Position numbers and translations under genes: made by a program. From assembly GCF_029590555.1 (NCBI RefSeq), contig NZ_CP081002.1, positions 434,001-498,000 of the forward strand: 64,000 nt of DNA, read 5' to 3'. This document shows, one piece after another, positions 40,676 through 51,462 of this stretch. The notes under the pieces were generated by a model. It did not search any database. It was not told the origin of the DNA and was given only the letters and a program-made list of their open reading frames with translations. Origin of the DNA: Sphingobium sp. V4 (GTDB taxonomy: Bacteria; Pseudomonadota; Alphaproteobacteria; Sphingomonadales; Sphingomonadaceae). Numbering within the stretch: position 1 is the stretch's first letter; the number at the start of each line of letters is the position of its first letter.

Positions 40676-42772
40676 TTGTCCCTGAACGAGATCCTCAATT
40701 CAGCCATTTCGGGCCTGTCGGCCTCGCAGGCGGGACTGCGGTCGGTGTCCAACAATATCGCCAATGTCGGGACCCCCGGCTATGCGCGCGAACGCGTGTC
40801 GCTCAGCACCGGAGTTTCGGGAGGGCGCGTATCGGGCGTGATCGTCGGCGAACCGTCGCGGGTGGCGGACAAGTTCCTCGAAAATGCCGTCTACCAGCGC
40901 GGCGGCGCGGCCGGACGGTCGGAGGTCGCCTCCTCCTATCTCGACCGGCTCCAGTCGCTGTTGGGCGCGCCGGATTCCAGCGCCGGGCTTGCCGCGCGGC
41001 TGAGCACCCTGTCCTCCGCCGCGGCGCAGGTCACCAGCCTTCAGGGCTCGTCCCAGTCGGTGGCGCTGTTCACCGGCAATGTCGCCGACACGATCGACAC
41101 GATCGCCCGGTTGCAGAAGGACGTGTCGGGCCTGCGCGCCGATGTCGAGACCGAGGTCGGCTATACGGTGGAGCGCGCCAATGTGCTGCTCCGGCAGATC
41201 CACGACCTCAACAGCGAAGTCGCGCGGCTCGACGGGCTGGGCCGCAGCAGCTCCGGCCCGACCGACCAGCGGGTGAGCGCGCTGGAGGAGTTGAGCGGTC
41301 TCATCGACATCACCGTGAGGGAGCAGCCCGACGGACGCGTCACCATCGACAGCGCGTCGGGCCAGGTGCTGCTCGACAAGCGGCTGCGGCAACTAAGCTA
41401 TCCCTCGGGCGCGGGCGCGTCGCAGAACAGCTACCCGCCGATCGACATCCGCTTCGCCACCGACAGCGGTGCGATCGGCGCTTCGACCGGCGAACAGATC
41501 GAATCCGCCGCGATCGGCGGCAAGCTGGGCGGCCTGCTCGACATGCGCGACCGGGCGCTGCCCCAATTTTCCGAGCAACTGGGCACGCTCTTTTCAGGCC
41601 TTGCCCAGAGCCTTAACGCCGTGTCGAACGCCGGCACCACCCTGCCCCCGCCGAACAGCCTTACCGGCGAGGCCAATGGCCTGGTCGGCGCCGATCGCCT
41701 GGGCTTCACCGGTAAGGCAGTGTTCGCCGTGGCAGCGGCGGACGGGACGCTGGTGCAGAAGGTCACGGTGGATTTCGACGCGCTCGGCGCGGGCGCGACC
41801 GTCGATGATGCGGTGGCCGCGATCAACACCGGCCTATCGCCGGCTGCAACCGCCAGCTTCGTCGACGGCGTGCTATCGATCCAGGCGACCGACAGCAGCC
41901 AGGGCATCGCCATCGCGCAGGATCCCGACGCCCCCAGCGACCGCGCCGGGGTCGGCTTCTCGCAATTTTTCGGGCTGAACAATCTGGTCCGCTCGGACGC
42001 CAGCGCGCTGGTACCGTCCGGCTTCACTCCCACCGACCCGCACGGTTTCGGCGCGGGTGAGACGACCGAGATCGCATTGCGCGATTCGACAGGCAAGCTG
42101 CTGGCTAGCTACACGCTCACCGGATCGGCCGGGCCGACCTTCGGCGACCTGATGACCGAACTGAACGCCAGTCCACTCGGCCAGCATGGCAGCTTCGCGC
42201 TGGACGACAAGGGCCGGGTCCAGTTCACGCCCGACAGCCTGAGCGCCGGATCGACCATCTCCATCCCCTCGGATTCGACCAGCCGCTACGGCACCGGCCT
42301 GTCCTTTTCGGCACTGTCGGGCCTGTCCGGTGCGGCGAGCGGCCTGGCCAGCGCGGAGGTGCGCGCCGACATCGCCGCCAAGGCCACCCTGCTGCCGCTC
42401 GCCCGACTGCAACTGGACGTTCCGGTCAATTCGAAAGCGATCGGCGCAGGCGACCTCTCGGGCGCGACGGCCTTCATCGACGAACTCGCCCGCACGTTCG
42501 ATTTCGGCAAGGACGGATCAGCCACGATCGAAACCTTCGCCAGCCGCCTGCTGGGCGGAGCGGGAACGGAGGCGTCGCTCGCCCAGACCAGCTATGCGGG
42601 CGCGGCGGCGCGGCTGGATGACGCGGTCAACCGGCGCGACAGCTATGCCGGCGTCAATGTCGATGAGGAACTGGCCCAGATGGTGGTGTTGCAGAACAGC
42701 TATTCCGCGTCCGCCCGCGTCATGACGACCGCGTCGGAAATGTACGACACCCTCCTCCAGATGCTCCGATAA
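40676..42772 (+). CDS. flgK: Hook-filament junction protein FlgK (HAP1)
   Basis: 698 aa, TTG start at 40676. N terminus LRSVSNNIANVGTPGYARERV; long variable middle; C-terminal helix VDEELAQMVVLQNSYSASARVMTTASEMYDTLLQ. First hook-associated protein. It lies 49 bases after flgE and 29 before flgL. Longer than typical FlgK (~550), the extra lying in the middle domain. Confidence 0.96.
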   Translation: MSLNEILNSAISGLSASQAGLRSVSNNIANVGTPGYARERVSLSTGVSGGRVSGVIVGEPSRVADKFLENAVYQRGGAAGRSEVASSYLDRLQSLLGAPDSSAGLAARLSTLSSAAAQVTSLQGSSQSVALFTGNVADTIDTIARLQKDVSGLRADVETEVGYTVERANVLLRQIHDLNSEVARLDGLGRSSSGPTDQRVSALEELSGLIDITVREQPDGRVTIDSASGQVLLDKRLRQLSYPSGAGASQNSYPPIDIRFATDSGAIGASTGEQIESAAIGGKLGGLLDMRDRALPQFSEQLGTLFSGLAQSLNAVSNAGTTLPPPNSLTGEANGLVGADRLGFTGKAVFAVAAADGTLVQKVTVDFDALGAGATVDDAVAAINTGLSPAATASFVDGVLSIQATDSSQGIAIAQDPDAPSDRAGVGFSQFFGLNNLVRSDASALVPSGFTPTDPHGFGAGETTEIALRDSTGKLLASYTLTGSAGPTFGDLMTELNASPLGQHGSFALDDKGRVQFTPDSLSAGSTISIPSDSTSRYGTGLSFSALSGLSGAASGLASAEVRADIAAKATLLPLARLQLDVPVNSKAIGAGDLSGATAFIDELARTFDFGKDGSATIETFASRLLGGAGTEASLAQTSYAGAAARLDDAVNRRDSYAGVNVDEELAQMVVLQNSYSASARVMTTASEMYDTLLQMLR

Positions 42773-42801
42773 GACTAGGTTCCAGAAAGGGAAAACCAGA
42801 C

Positions 42802-43710
42802 ATGACCCGCGTAGCGACCATTCCCCTGCAACGAACGCTGTCCGGCGCGATCCAGCGCTCCCAGCAGAATCTGGCGACCAGCCAGATCCAGCTGACCAGC
42901 GGCAAGAAGGCTCATGACTATGCCGGGCTGGGCATCGATGCTGTGCGTACCCTGTCCGCCCGGTCGATGCTGGCCCAGCAGCAAAGCTACCAGTCGGTGG
43001 CCAGCCGCGTGGGCACGACACTGTCCCTCTATGACGCCAATATCAGCCAGATCGACGACAGCCTGTCCAACCTGCGCACCGAATTGATGACCGCGCTGGG
43101 CACCGGGGACTCGCCGGGCATCCAGCATCTGGTCGAAGGCAGCTTCGCCGACGTGCGCGGCGCGCTCAACGCGACCGAGGCGGGGATGCCGCTCTTCGCG
43201 GGCGCGCGGACCGACGACCTGCCGATGGTTCCCGAAACCCTGGCCGATCTTGCCGGCATGACACCCGACCAGGTGTTCGTGAACGATCAGGTGCGCCAGT
43301 CGGGCCGCGTGGGTGACGGGGTGGATGTCGAATATGGCGTCGTTGCCAGCGATGTCGGCGCCAAGCTCGTCCCCGCCTTCCAGACGCTGGCGGCCGCCGG
43401 CCCCTTCGGCGACCGGCTGACCGACGCCCAGAAGGATGCGATCCGCCAGGCGATCGGCGAACTGGACGACGGACTGAGCGAAGTCCGCGCGGTCAACGCC
43501 GAAAATGGCCGCAAGCAGAATCAGGTGGAGATGTTGGGCACCCGCGCCAAGGACCGGGAAATCCTGCTGACCGACGTGATCGGATCGGTCGAGGATGCCG
43601 ATCTCGGCCAGGTCGCACTCGACATCTCGCAGCGCCAGACCATCCTCGAAGCCTCCTATTCCGTCTTTTCCCAGCTCTCCAGCCTGTCGCTCACACAGTT
43701 CCTGGATTGA
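42802..43710 (+). CDS. flgL: Hook-filament junction protein FlgL (HAP3)
   Basis: 302 aa flagellin-like protein: N-terminal helix with SQQNLATSQIQLTSGKKA, C-terminal helix ISQRQTILEASYSVFSQLSSLSLTQFLD. It joins FlgK to the filament. Last gene of the motility island; terminators follow. Confidence 0.95.
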   Translation: MTRVATIPLQRTLSGAIQRSQQNLATSQIQLTSGKKAHDYAGLGIDAVRTLSARSMLAQQQSYQSVASRVGTTLSLYDANISQIDDSLSNLRTELMTALGTGDSPGIQHLVEGSFADVRGALNATEAGMPLFAGARTDDLPMVPETLADLAGMTPDQVFVNDQVRQSGRVGDGVDVEYGVVASDVGAKLVPAFQTLAAAGPFGDRLTDAQKDAIRQAIGELDDGLSEVRAVNAENGRKQNQVEMLGTRAKDREILLTDVIGSVEDADLGQVALDISQRQTILEASYSVFSQLSSLSLTQFLD

Positions 43711-43717
43711 TCTGCCG

Positions 43718-43757
43718 CCGGTCGCCCAGGCCTCCCCATATCGGGGCGACCGGTTTC
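43718..43757 (+). terminator. Terminator after flgL
   Basis: CCGGTCGCCC (43718-43727) pairs with GGGGCGACCGG (43743-43753), followed by TTTCGGG. It starts 8 bases after the flgL stop. Confidence 0.75.
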
Positions 43758-44099
43758 GGGAACGCGCTGTCCAGCGCCCCCCACATGGACAGCGCACCCC
43801 AACGTTCCGTCAGGCTGCCGCGCAGCCTACAGTCCCCACTGTTGCCCGGCAGCAGGCGGAACGGGGAGAGGACGATCCCCCCGGATCGTCCTCTCCTTCT
43901 TCGGGGAGCAGTGCGTGCGCGCACCACCGAAAGTCGGTTCCAACGATGCGAAAGCATGGCTGGCAGTCTTCCACTATACAGAAGCGAGCACCTCGCTGCC
44001 GACCTATACTCATACAGTTATGTTTTTCTGCGCTTGCAATCTGCAGACTATGCCGGGGCGGGTGTGAAACGAGGTCGAAGGTGGCGAACTCCTGGAAGA
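43758..44099. other. Gene-poor stretch with a strong hairpin
   Basis: No gene recognised. It contains the perfect 14-bp-arm hairpin at 43865-43896. Short overlapping frames show no family features. Lower coding signal than neighbours; part of the island junction. Confidence 0.4.
43865..43900. terminator. Perfect 14-bp inverted repeat, probable terminator
   Basis: GGAGAGGACGATCC (43865-43878), four-base loop CCCC, then its exact complement (43883-43896) and TTCT. It could act as a terminator or as a mobile-element relic. Confidence 0.7.
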
Positions 44100-44556
44100 T
44101 ACGCACCGGCGGCCGTCGTCACGGAAATGATTGAGCAAATTGGTGACCGTGGCCCCGGCGCCGATGGTATTATTGACGCGGATGTTGTGCTCGATCGCTT
44201 CAAGAGCCTGGGTTCGGGGCATCTGGGCAAGCGCGCCTTGGACGCGGTAGGCCGCGATGCCTGGGAAGGCGAAGTAGGACGCATAGGAAGCGATGTTCAC
44301 GATCGCACCCGAGCCAATCTTCATCATCGCCTTCTGGACTTCACGCGAGTCGAGGAAGGCGCCGGTGACATTAGAGGATGCGGCCGGCATTGTTGACGAG
44401 GATGTCGAGCTGGCAGAACGTATCGACTGCAAGCGATACGGCCTGCTCTGCGAAGCCGTCCATCGTGATGTCCGCGACCAGGGCGACGATGCCTTCGCGC
44501 TCGAGATTCTTCATCGCCGGATCGATGTCTTCCGCAACGACCTTGGCCCTTGAGAC
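44100..44556 (-). pseudogene. Decayed short-chain dehydrogenase
   Basis: Read on the minus strand, residues of an SDR appear in two frames: AEDIDPAMKNLEREGIVALVADI then LDILVNNAGRIL, a stop, and in another frame NVTGAFLDSREV and GSGAIVNIASYASYFAFPG then NTIGAGATVTNLLNHF. The N-terminal TGxxxGIG and the C-terminal part are missing. So it is truncated at both ends, with a frameshift/deletion near 44385. It was probably an ordinary SDR oxidoreductase. Confidence 0.8.
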
Positions 44557-44609
44557 AACGGTACGGACCGATTATTCGCCACGCAGGAGCGACACCCGCA
44601 AGATTTGCT

Positions 44610-45422
44610 TCACCGCAGGAAATCGGGTTTATGGACCTTCATCCGTCTGTACCGCGCCTCGATTAGGCTGAACAGCCCGAACAGCGCCAGGCCGAGGGCC
44701 ACGACGCTCAGTAAGACGGCGCCTTCATCCTGCGCGCGCAACTGCTCAAGTGCTTCGCCCAGACCGCCAGCGCGATCGGGATCATGGTTCAGCGCTGCCG
44801 AAATGATGAACCAGCCGATGAGGGAGAAGACCAGAGCGCGTGCGGCATATCCCCATCGTCCGATCCATCTCACATAGCTGGGCGCCGGAACATCGCCGCC
44901 AAGCTCGTCAAATCGCGCCTTATAGGCCTTGAGCGCTTGCGCTGCCGCAATGATGAGGAGCAGGATTCCCGCGAGAACGAGCAGGAATACGCCCCCCGGC
45001 TGTCCCAGAAGCCAGGCCGACCACCCCTGGGCGCTTTCGTCTGCAGGACTCCCCTGCTGTTTTGCCGTTTGTTCCAGAGCAAGGCGTCCGGCGGCGGTCG
45101 CAAGCATGATATGGGAGATGCCGCTAATGGCGTAGCCAAGTCGTTCAAACTTCCCTTTCAAGGTTCGACCGCGTTTCTCTGGGTCCGTGATCGCTTCTGT
45201 AAGCCTCCAGAGCGCATAGCCAGCAAATCCCACTGCACAGACTGCAAGGAGAATATGTCCAAGCGGCGCATCGGCCAGGGTTCCCAATGCGCCCTGATTG
45301 TCGGTCGTCTCGCCTCCGTGCAATGCGACATCGAGCGCGAACCATCCGATCAGGATATATACAAGGCCGCGCGCGGCAAAGCCGATACGCGCCAACAAGG
45401 TCATCCGGTCGCTATATGCCAT
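44610..45422 (-). CDS. DUF1206 integral membrane protein
   Basis: 270 aa with six predicted membrane segments in three two-helix repeats, each beginning with an (G)xAARGLVYxxIGWF-like block (GFAARGLVYILIGWFAL; WGYAARALVFSLIGWF). This is the DUF1206 pattern. Function unknown. It stands alone between the SDR pseudogene and the rut operon, whose last gene ends 121 bases further on the same strand. Confidence 0.9.
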   Translation of the reverse strand: MAYSDRMTLLARIGFAARGLVYILIGWFALDVALHGGETTDNQGALGTLADAPLGHILLAVCAVGFAGYALWRLTEAITDPEKRGRTLKGKFERLGYAISGISHIMLATAAGRLALEQTAKQQGSPADESAQGWSAWLLGQPGGVFLLVLAGILLLIIAAAQALKAYKARFDELGGDVPAPSYVRWIGRWGYAARALVFSLIGWFIISAALNHDPDRAGGLGEALEQLRAQDEGAVLLSVVALGLALFGLFSLIEARYRRMKVHKPDFLR

Positions 45423-45542
45423 CCTGTCCTCCTACAGGATCGCAACTGCCAAGTGACGTTCTACGTTCCCAAGTGGATGTTCAAGGCGCGCGGACGGCCA
45501 GGCTCCATTCAACCATCCTGCCAAAGCTGAGGGATGCCGTTC

Positions 45543-46615
<1,073 letters not shown>

Positions 46616-46619
<4 letters not shown>

Positions 46620-47398
46620 CTCCTGAGGAATTCGAGAACGAGGCGATTGAAAGCGTCCGGATCAGTGACGTTGCAGGCGTGGCCGCCCCATTCGACGGTC
46701 GCGACATGGGCGCGGCGGGCCGCTTTGGCCAGGTCGAGCGCGGTGGCGAAAGGCACGAGAAAATCGTCGCGCGTGGCAATGACAAGCAGGCTTTCGAGCG
46801 CGGTCAGCCCGGCCGGGTCGGGCGCGTAGGCCTGCACGGCCGCGATGCGCCTGGCGGTTGTTTCGACTCCCGGGAAGCCTGCAAGCTGGTGGTCCATGTC
46901 TGCGTTCAGCTCGGCATCGTGCGAGGCGATCCAGTCCGGTGGATAAAGGAACAGCGGCTGCGCTTCGAGAAAGGCGCGTACGCCCGCACCATGCAGCAAC
47001 GCAACCCGTGCGGCAAAGCAGCGCCGCGTATGTGGCGAGAGCGTTCGCCAGCCATTGACGACGATCAGCCGGTCGACTCTCGCGGTCCGGATGGCAGTTT
47101 CGACACCAATCGCGCCACCGAGCGCATGACCGATGAAGTGCGCCCGCTCGATGCCCAGCGCATCCATGAGCGCGATCACGTCGCTCGCCATGCCCTCGAC
47201 CGAAATTGTCGCGGGCAATGTCCGATCGCTACGGCCGGTGCCGCGATGGTCGTAAGCGACGACCCGGAAATGCTCGGCCAACGCCCGAAGATTCGGCGCC
47301 CAGTAGCCCGCCGAACCGCCAAGACCGCTCGACAGGATCAGCGACGGCGCGTCCGCCGCTCCGTGGATTTCGTAGTAAAGCCCGGCCACCTCAGCCAA
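46616..47398 (-). CDS. rutD: RutD-type alpha/beta hydrolase (aminoacrylate pathway)
   Basis: 260 aa alpha/beta hydrolase: oxyanion region [11 protein letters not shown], nucleophile motif GHALGG (Ala replaces the usual Ser-containing GxSxG; the Ser is not obvious), and a late His in [10 protein letters not shown]. RutD is thought to speed aminoacrylate/carbamate breakdown. It overlaps rutC by 8 bases and rutA by 4. Confidence 0.85.
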
Positions 47399-47774
47399 GA
47401 TGGGCGACCGAGGCGATTTCGACGAGGCAGTCGGGCTTTACCAGTTCGCATTTGATGCAGTAGCGCGCAGGCTTGTCGCCCGGAAAATACTCGGCATAGA
47501 CCGCATTGAAGGCGGCGTAGTCATTGAAGTCCTTGAGGAAGATATGGTTCATGGCGATGTCCGCCATGGTGCCGCCTGCCGCCTCGACCGTGGCCTTGAT
47601 GACCTCCAGCACATGGCGGGTCTGCGCGACCGCGTCGCCCACATGCAACACCGTGCCGCCCTCGCCCAGCGCCAGCACGCCCGAGACATAGACCGTGCTG
47701 CCCGCCCTGGCGCCGGCCGAATAGGGCGCGATGGGCGTGGGGAACTGCGGCGGATTGATCGGTTCGAAAGGCAT
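47391..47774 (-). CDS. rutC: RutC aminoacrylate deaminase (YjgF/RidA family)
   Basis: 127 aa, Rid fold ([21 protein letters not shown], then [22 protein letters not shown], with the conserved Arg). The ATG at 47774 overlaps the rutB stop (TGATG); a TTG one codon upstream is less likely. It acts after RutB to detoxify aminoacrylate. Confidence 0.92.
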   Translation of the reverse strand: MPFEPINPPQFPTPIAPYSAGARAGSTVYVSGVLALGEGGTVLHVGDAVAQTRHVLEVIKATVEAAGGTMADIAMNHIFLKDFNDYAAFNAVYAEYFPGDKPARYCIKCELVKPDCLVEIASVAHLG

Positions 47775-48556
47775 CAATCATCCTTTGGTGGAAGCTGACC
47801 GACGGCGGTGCGGAAGTCCGCGACGCTGCTCACCCAGCCGAAGAACTTCTCGACATTGTAAAGGCTTGCCTCGCGGATGAAGTCGGGACCGAGATGATGG
47901 ACCGCATCCTCCAGCAGCACGCCGAAATACTCAAGATGGAACCCGTCGCGCAGGGTCGATTCCACGCAGACATTGGTGGCGATTCCGGTGAAGATCAGCG
48001 TGCGGATGCCGCGCGCGCGCAGCACGGAATCAAGCTGCGAGTTGAAGAAGGCCGAATAACGAGGTTTATGCACGCGAAGGTCGCCATCCTGCACATTCAA
48101 GCTATCGACAAGGTCATAGTCCCAGCCGCCCCGCGCCAAAAACTTCCCGGCGAGAGCAGGTCGGGACCGCATGGTCTTGAGCGCATTGGACTTATGCCAA
48201 TTGGGCGACAGCGGCGTACCTGCCTCGACATAGTCCGGATCCCAGCCATTCTGCAGAAAGACCACCGGCATCCCCGCCGCGCGCGCCGTGACTATGACTT
48301 CGGCAATCTTCGGAATCACGCTTGCTGCCGGGCCGACATCAAAACCAGCCTCGTCCACATAGCCACCTTTGCTGGCATAGGCATTCTGCATGTCGACGAC
48401 GATGACCGCCGTCGTCGCGGCATCGACCCGGATCGCTTCGGGCCGCGCCGGCAACACCACCGAGGGACCGACACGCGAAGGGGAAGGATCGACGATTGCT
48501 TGGCTCACCAAAGCAGGATTGAGCAAATGCAACCAGTGGTCAAGCGAAGCGCGCAT
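47774..48556 (-). CDS. rutB: Ureidoacrylate amidohydrolase RutB
   Basis: 260 aa isochorismatase-fold hydrolase with the Asp-Lys-Cys triad: D55 ([16 protein letters not shown]), Lys in [10 protein letters not shown] and Cys in [17 protein letters not shown]. It cleaves ureidoacrylate to carbamate and aminoacrylate. It has ~34 extra N-terminal residues compared with E. coli RutB (which begins near ARPEAI). First gene of the BCDA operon. Confidence 0.94.
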   Translation of the reverse strand: MRASLDHWLHLLNPALVSQAIVDPSPSRVGPSVVLPARPEAIRVDAATTAVIVVDMQNAYASKGGYVDEAGFDVGPAASVIPKIAEVIVTARAAGMPVVFLQNGWDPDYVEAGTPLSPNWHKSNALKTMRSRPALAGKFLARGGWDYDLVDSLNVQDGDLRVHKPRYSAFFNSQLDSVLRARGIRTLIFTGIATNVCVESTLRDGFHLEYFGVLLEDAVHHLGPDFIREASLYNVEKFFGWVSSVADFRTAVGQLPPKDD

Positions 48557-48592
48557 TTGCTTTACTCATCCAGGATGGCTGTTGTTAACCAT

Positions 48593-48808
48593 TCATTGTC
48601 CTGAGGGCCAGAGCTGACCGACATTCGTAGGGAACGACAAATCGCTGAACGCGCATAGCGTAGCGGCCGAAAGCCAGAATTTCCGCTCAAGCAGCTCGGT
48701 GACGGACTCTGTGCCGCGCTTGCCGTCCACCGTGTACCCGGTGGAAATGACCGGCACGCCACCGGGAGGGCAATCGAGATAAGCGTCGCGATGACCCGCC
48801 GGGTGATC
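48593..48808 (-). pseudogene. C-terminal fragment of an unidentified gene
   Basis: An open minus-strand frame of ~71 codons ends at 48593 (GGVPVISTGYTVDGKRGTES, then SVTELLERKFWLSAATLCAF) and is stopped upstream by TAG near 48809. The composition is protein-like, with no start signal. I cannot name the family. Confidence 0.35.
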
Positions 48809-49058
48809 CTACACGCCTCAAATCAATGGCATGGCCGAACGTTTCAAGGCCGCATCGCCGGTGGAGTGATAGGCATCAACCTCGCCGGCCATGCTGATCT
48901 TGCAGTCGTGCCGACCGGCTTTAACCGTGCCTACAATTGGCTACGACAGCAGGCGCTCCAAGGCATTTTCTTGCGTCAGAAGGTAGAGAACCCGATTGGT
49001 CTTTGCCCATCTCTCGCCAGCTGCTATTTTATCCCGATGATGTGTCGCAACCAGACAG
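48809..49058. other. Gap without a recognisable gene
   Basis: A plus-strand frame at 48791-49075 exists, but its sequence fits no family and it runs across the end of an opposite-strand gene. Codon choice is unlike the neighbours. Read together with the fragment at 48593, this is probably decayed DNA. Confidence 0.4.
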
Positions 49059-49817
49059 CTAGCTGCCATCGGTGATCAGAGTTCCCCCATCCACGACGAG
49101 ATTGTGGCCCGTCACGTACGCGCCCGCCGGCGACGCGAGGAAGAGTGCGCTACCTGCCACCTCCTCCATCTCGCCCGGCCGGCGCAAGGGCGTCATCTGC
49201 ATTCGCCGCGCCATGAATGCATCGTCAGCCAGCAGCGGCGCTGACAGTTCTGTGCGGATGAGGCCTGGCGACAGGGCGTTAACACGCACATTGCGCGGGC
49301 CCCACTCGACCGCAAGGTTGCGGGCGAGCTGTGCCACGCCCGCCTTGGCCAGAGCATAGGCGTTGATCGCACCATTGCCGCGCAGACCCGACAGGCTGGC
49401 GATAAGGACTGCGGCCCCGCCGCCTGTCGCGGCGATATGGGGCAAGGCGAGATTGCACACGCGCACCTGGCTGCGCAGGTTAATCGCCATCACCCGATCA
49501 TAATCCGCCATGTCGATCGTAGCGAACGGCCCCGCACGCCCGGTGATCCCGGCGTTGCAGACGAGAATGTCGAGGCGGCCGAAATGGGCCATCGTGCCAT
49601 CGACCAGTGCATCAAGTTGCGCGTCGTCGGCCACGTCCGCCGCAATTGCCAGCGTATTCAGTTGCTCCCCGACCCTCTGGCTGTCTACGGCATCTTCGCT
49701 GGAGATTACGACATTCGCGCCATGGCCCTGAAGCGCCCGCGCGATGGCAAGGCCAATGCCCCGCGTCGATCCGGTAACGATCGCGACCCTGCCGGTAAGA
49801 TCGAACAACGGCGTCAA
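49059..49817 (-). CDS. Short-chain dehydrogenase/reductase (SDR)
   Basis: 252 aa classical SDR: TGSTRGIG cofactor motif (15-22), NAG (in ILVCNAGITG), catalytic Ser in ASLSG and YALAK (YxxxK). NAD(P)-dependent oxidoreductase, substrate unknown. It is last of the FAH-cupin-SDR operon, with a 4-base overlap with the cupin gene. Confidence 0.93.
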   Translation of the reverse strand: MTPLFDLTGRVAIVTGSTRGIGLAIARALQGHGANVVISSEDAVDSQRVGEQLNTLAIAADVADDAQLDALVDGTMAHFGRLDILVCNAGITGRAGPFATIDMADYDRVMAINLRSQVRVCNLALPHIAATGGGAAVLIASLSGLRGNGAINAYALAKAGVAQLARNLAVEWGPRNVRVNALSPGLIRTELSAPLLADDAFMARRMQMTPLRRPGEMEEVAGSALFLASPAGAYVTGHNLVVDGGTLITDGS

Positions 49818-50329
49818 TGCTTGTCTTCGGGCTTGTCTTCGGGGAGCGGCTGGCCGTTGTGCAGATAGGCGGGCGCCTCGATCAGGATGAAGGCGATGCG
49901 GCAGGGCTTGTCGGTGACGTTGCGCCAGAGATGATTGGTGCCGCGCTGGATGATGACACCACCTTCCCGCACCGTCGTTTTGCGGCCATCGTCCAGTTCC
50001 AGCTCGACCTCGCCCGACATGACGATGCCATAGTCGATGCTGTTGGTGCGGTGCATCGGTGACTCCTTGCCTGGCAACATGTCGACAATGCGGATCACCG
50101 AGCCCTGGTTGAGGGTGAGGCCGGCGTCGCGCAAGCGGCCATCGGTCTCGTCATTATTGTCGGCCGGCACCGTGGCCGTCGTCCACAGGAGCAGGAAGGA
50201 GGCGTCGCCCGACGGGATCATCCGGGTTGGCGTGACATCTTCCGACTTGAAGATCGCCCGGCCGTCCGCGTCGTGGCCAGTGACGACGCGCTGGACCGGG
50301 GGAAGGCCGGAATCGCTGAGGTCGGTCAT
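49814..50329 (-). CDS. Cupin-domain protein
   Basis: 171 aa single cupin with MHRTNSIDYGIVMSGEVELEL and GTNHLWRN (His and Glu metal ligands). An N-terminal ~65-residue extension contains DGRAIFKSEDVTP. Such cupins often act as a binding or oxygenase component in aromatic degradation. ATGA-type overlaps with both neighbours. Confidence 0.85.
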   Translation of the reverse strand: MTDLSDSGLPPVQRVVTGHDADGRAIFKSEDVTPTRMIPSGDASFLLLWTTATVPADNNDETDGRLRDAGLTLNQGSVIRIVDMLPGKESPMHRTNSIDYGIVMSGEVELELDDGRKTTVREGGVIIQRGTNHLWRNVTDKPCRIAFILIEAPAYLHNGQPLPEDKPEDKH

Positions 50330-51285
50330 GATTGCTCTCCAGTATAGGCGATGACCTGCTGGTCGATGATGCCGAAGGGCGCGCGCCCGTCTGCGAGGCG
50401 GCCCTCCATGCGGACGCGGTCGCCAAAGCGCATGAAGGCGGTGCGGGCCGCGCCTTCGTCCACGATCTCGATCCCTCGCCGTTCGGCGATGCAGGAGGAC
50501 CCGACCTCGCGGAAATTGGCGTTGGACACCGTGCCTGAGCCGATCACCGTGCCGGCCACGAGATGGCGGGTCCGCGCCGCGTGGGCGACCAGTTCATGGA
50601 AGCCGAACCCCATCGGTTCACCATTGGCGGCGCCAAAGCGCTGGCCATTCCAGTCGACCAGCAGGTCCATGGCAACCCGGCCATCGCGCCATTGGTCGCC
50701 CAGTTCGTCCGGCGTCACGGCAAAAGGCGCCATGGAGCAGGCAGGCTTGGCCTGAACCCAGCCGAAGCCGCTCTTCATTTCGGGACCGGCAAGCGCGCGC
50801 AACGACCAGTCGTTGATCTGAACGATCAGGCGGATATGCGCCATCGTATCGGCGGGCGTGCTGCCCATCGGCACGGCGTCGACGATGACGCCGAACTCAC
50901 CCTCGAAATCGATGCCGAGAGTCTCGTCAGGCATGGGGACATCGTCATGCGGACCGTAGAAATGATCCGAGACACCCTGATACATCAGCGGCCGCCCGGT
51001 TTTTTCCGGAGTGATGCCGAGTACCTTGTCCATCAGCGCGCCATGGCTTTCGAACGCCGAACCATCGAGCCACTGCCAGGCGCGCGGCAGGGGGGCGGCG
51101 AGGTCGGCAGGATCGAGCGGATGCGGAAAATCGGTGATGGCGGCGAGCGTCGGCGCAACGTCCGTCCAGCTTTCGAGCGCAGCCTGGAGCGTGGCGACGG
51201 CGGGCTGCGCATAATGGCTGCCATCGGGCGACAGGACGACCAGTCGCCCGTCCCTGCCGCCATTCCTGATCGTCGCCAGCCGCAT
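50326..51285 (-). CDS. Fumarylacetoacetate hydrolase (FAH) family protein
   Basis: 319 aa. An N-terminal lobe and the FAH catalytic domain with IDFEGEFGVIVD (metal-binding Glu/Glu) and GxGTVSNANF. FAH members cleave C-C bonds or hydrate diketo acids after ring opening. First gene of a three-gene operon; the ATG at 51285 has GAGGAG upstream. Confidence 0.92.
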   Translation of the reverse strand: MRLATIRNGGRDGRLVVLSPDGSHYAQPAVATLQAALESWTDVAPTLAAITDFPHPLDPADLAAPLPRAWQWLDGSAFESHGALMDKVLGITPEKTGRPLMYQGVSDHFYGPHDDVPMPDETLGIDFEGEFGVIVDAVPMGSTPADTMAHIRLIVQINDWSLRALAGPEMKSGFGWVQAKPACSMAPFAVTPDELGDQWRDGRVAMDLLVDWNGQRFGAANGEPMGFGFHELVAHAARTRHLVAGTVIGSGTVSNANFREVGSSCIAERRGIEIVDEGAARTAFMRFGDRVRMEGRLADGRAPFGIIDQQVIAYTGEQS

Positions 51286-51462
51286 CGCTTCTCCTCTCGT
51301 TCTTGTCGGCAGAAGCGATGGGACAGGGCGGCGGCATGGTCAAAGCCAATTGATGGATAGTGGGCTTCCACGGTTTCAATTTGATCCGGGCCATCCATGC
51401 GGGTTTGTGATGCGGTGGATGAAGCTGCCCATGCCGGCGGCGCAACAGTCGAGAGGATCTGC

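Noticed and set aside
992..43710. Interpreting the export genes as a type III injectisome
   Set aside because: Rod, hook, switch, stator and che genes show a flagellum; no injectisome-only genes are seen.
48791..49075. 94-codon plus-strand frame
   Set aside because: No family, no ribosome site, overlaps the end of an opposite-strand gene; more likely chance in decayed DNA.
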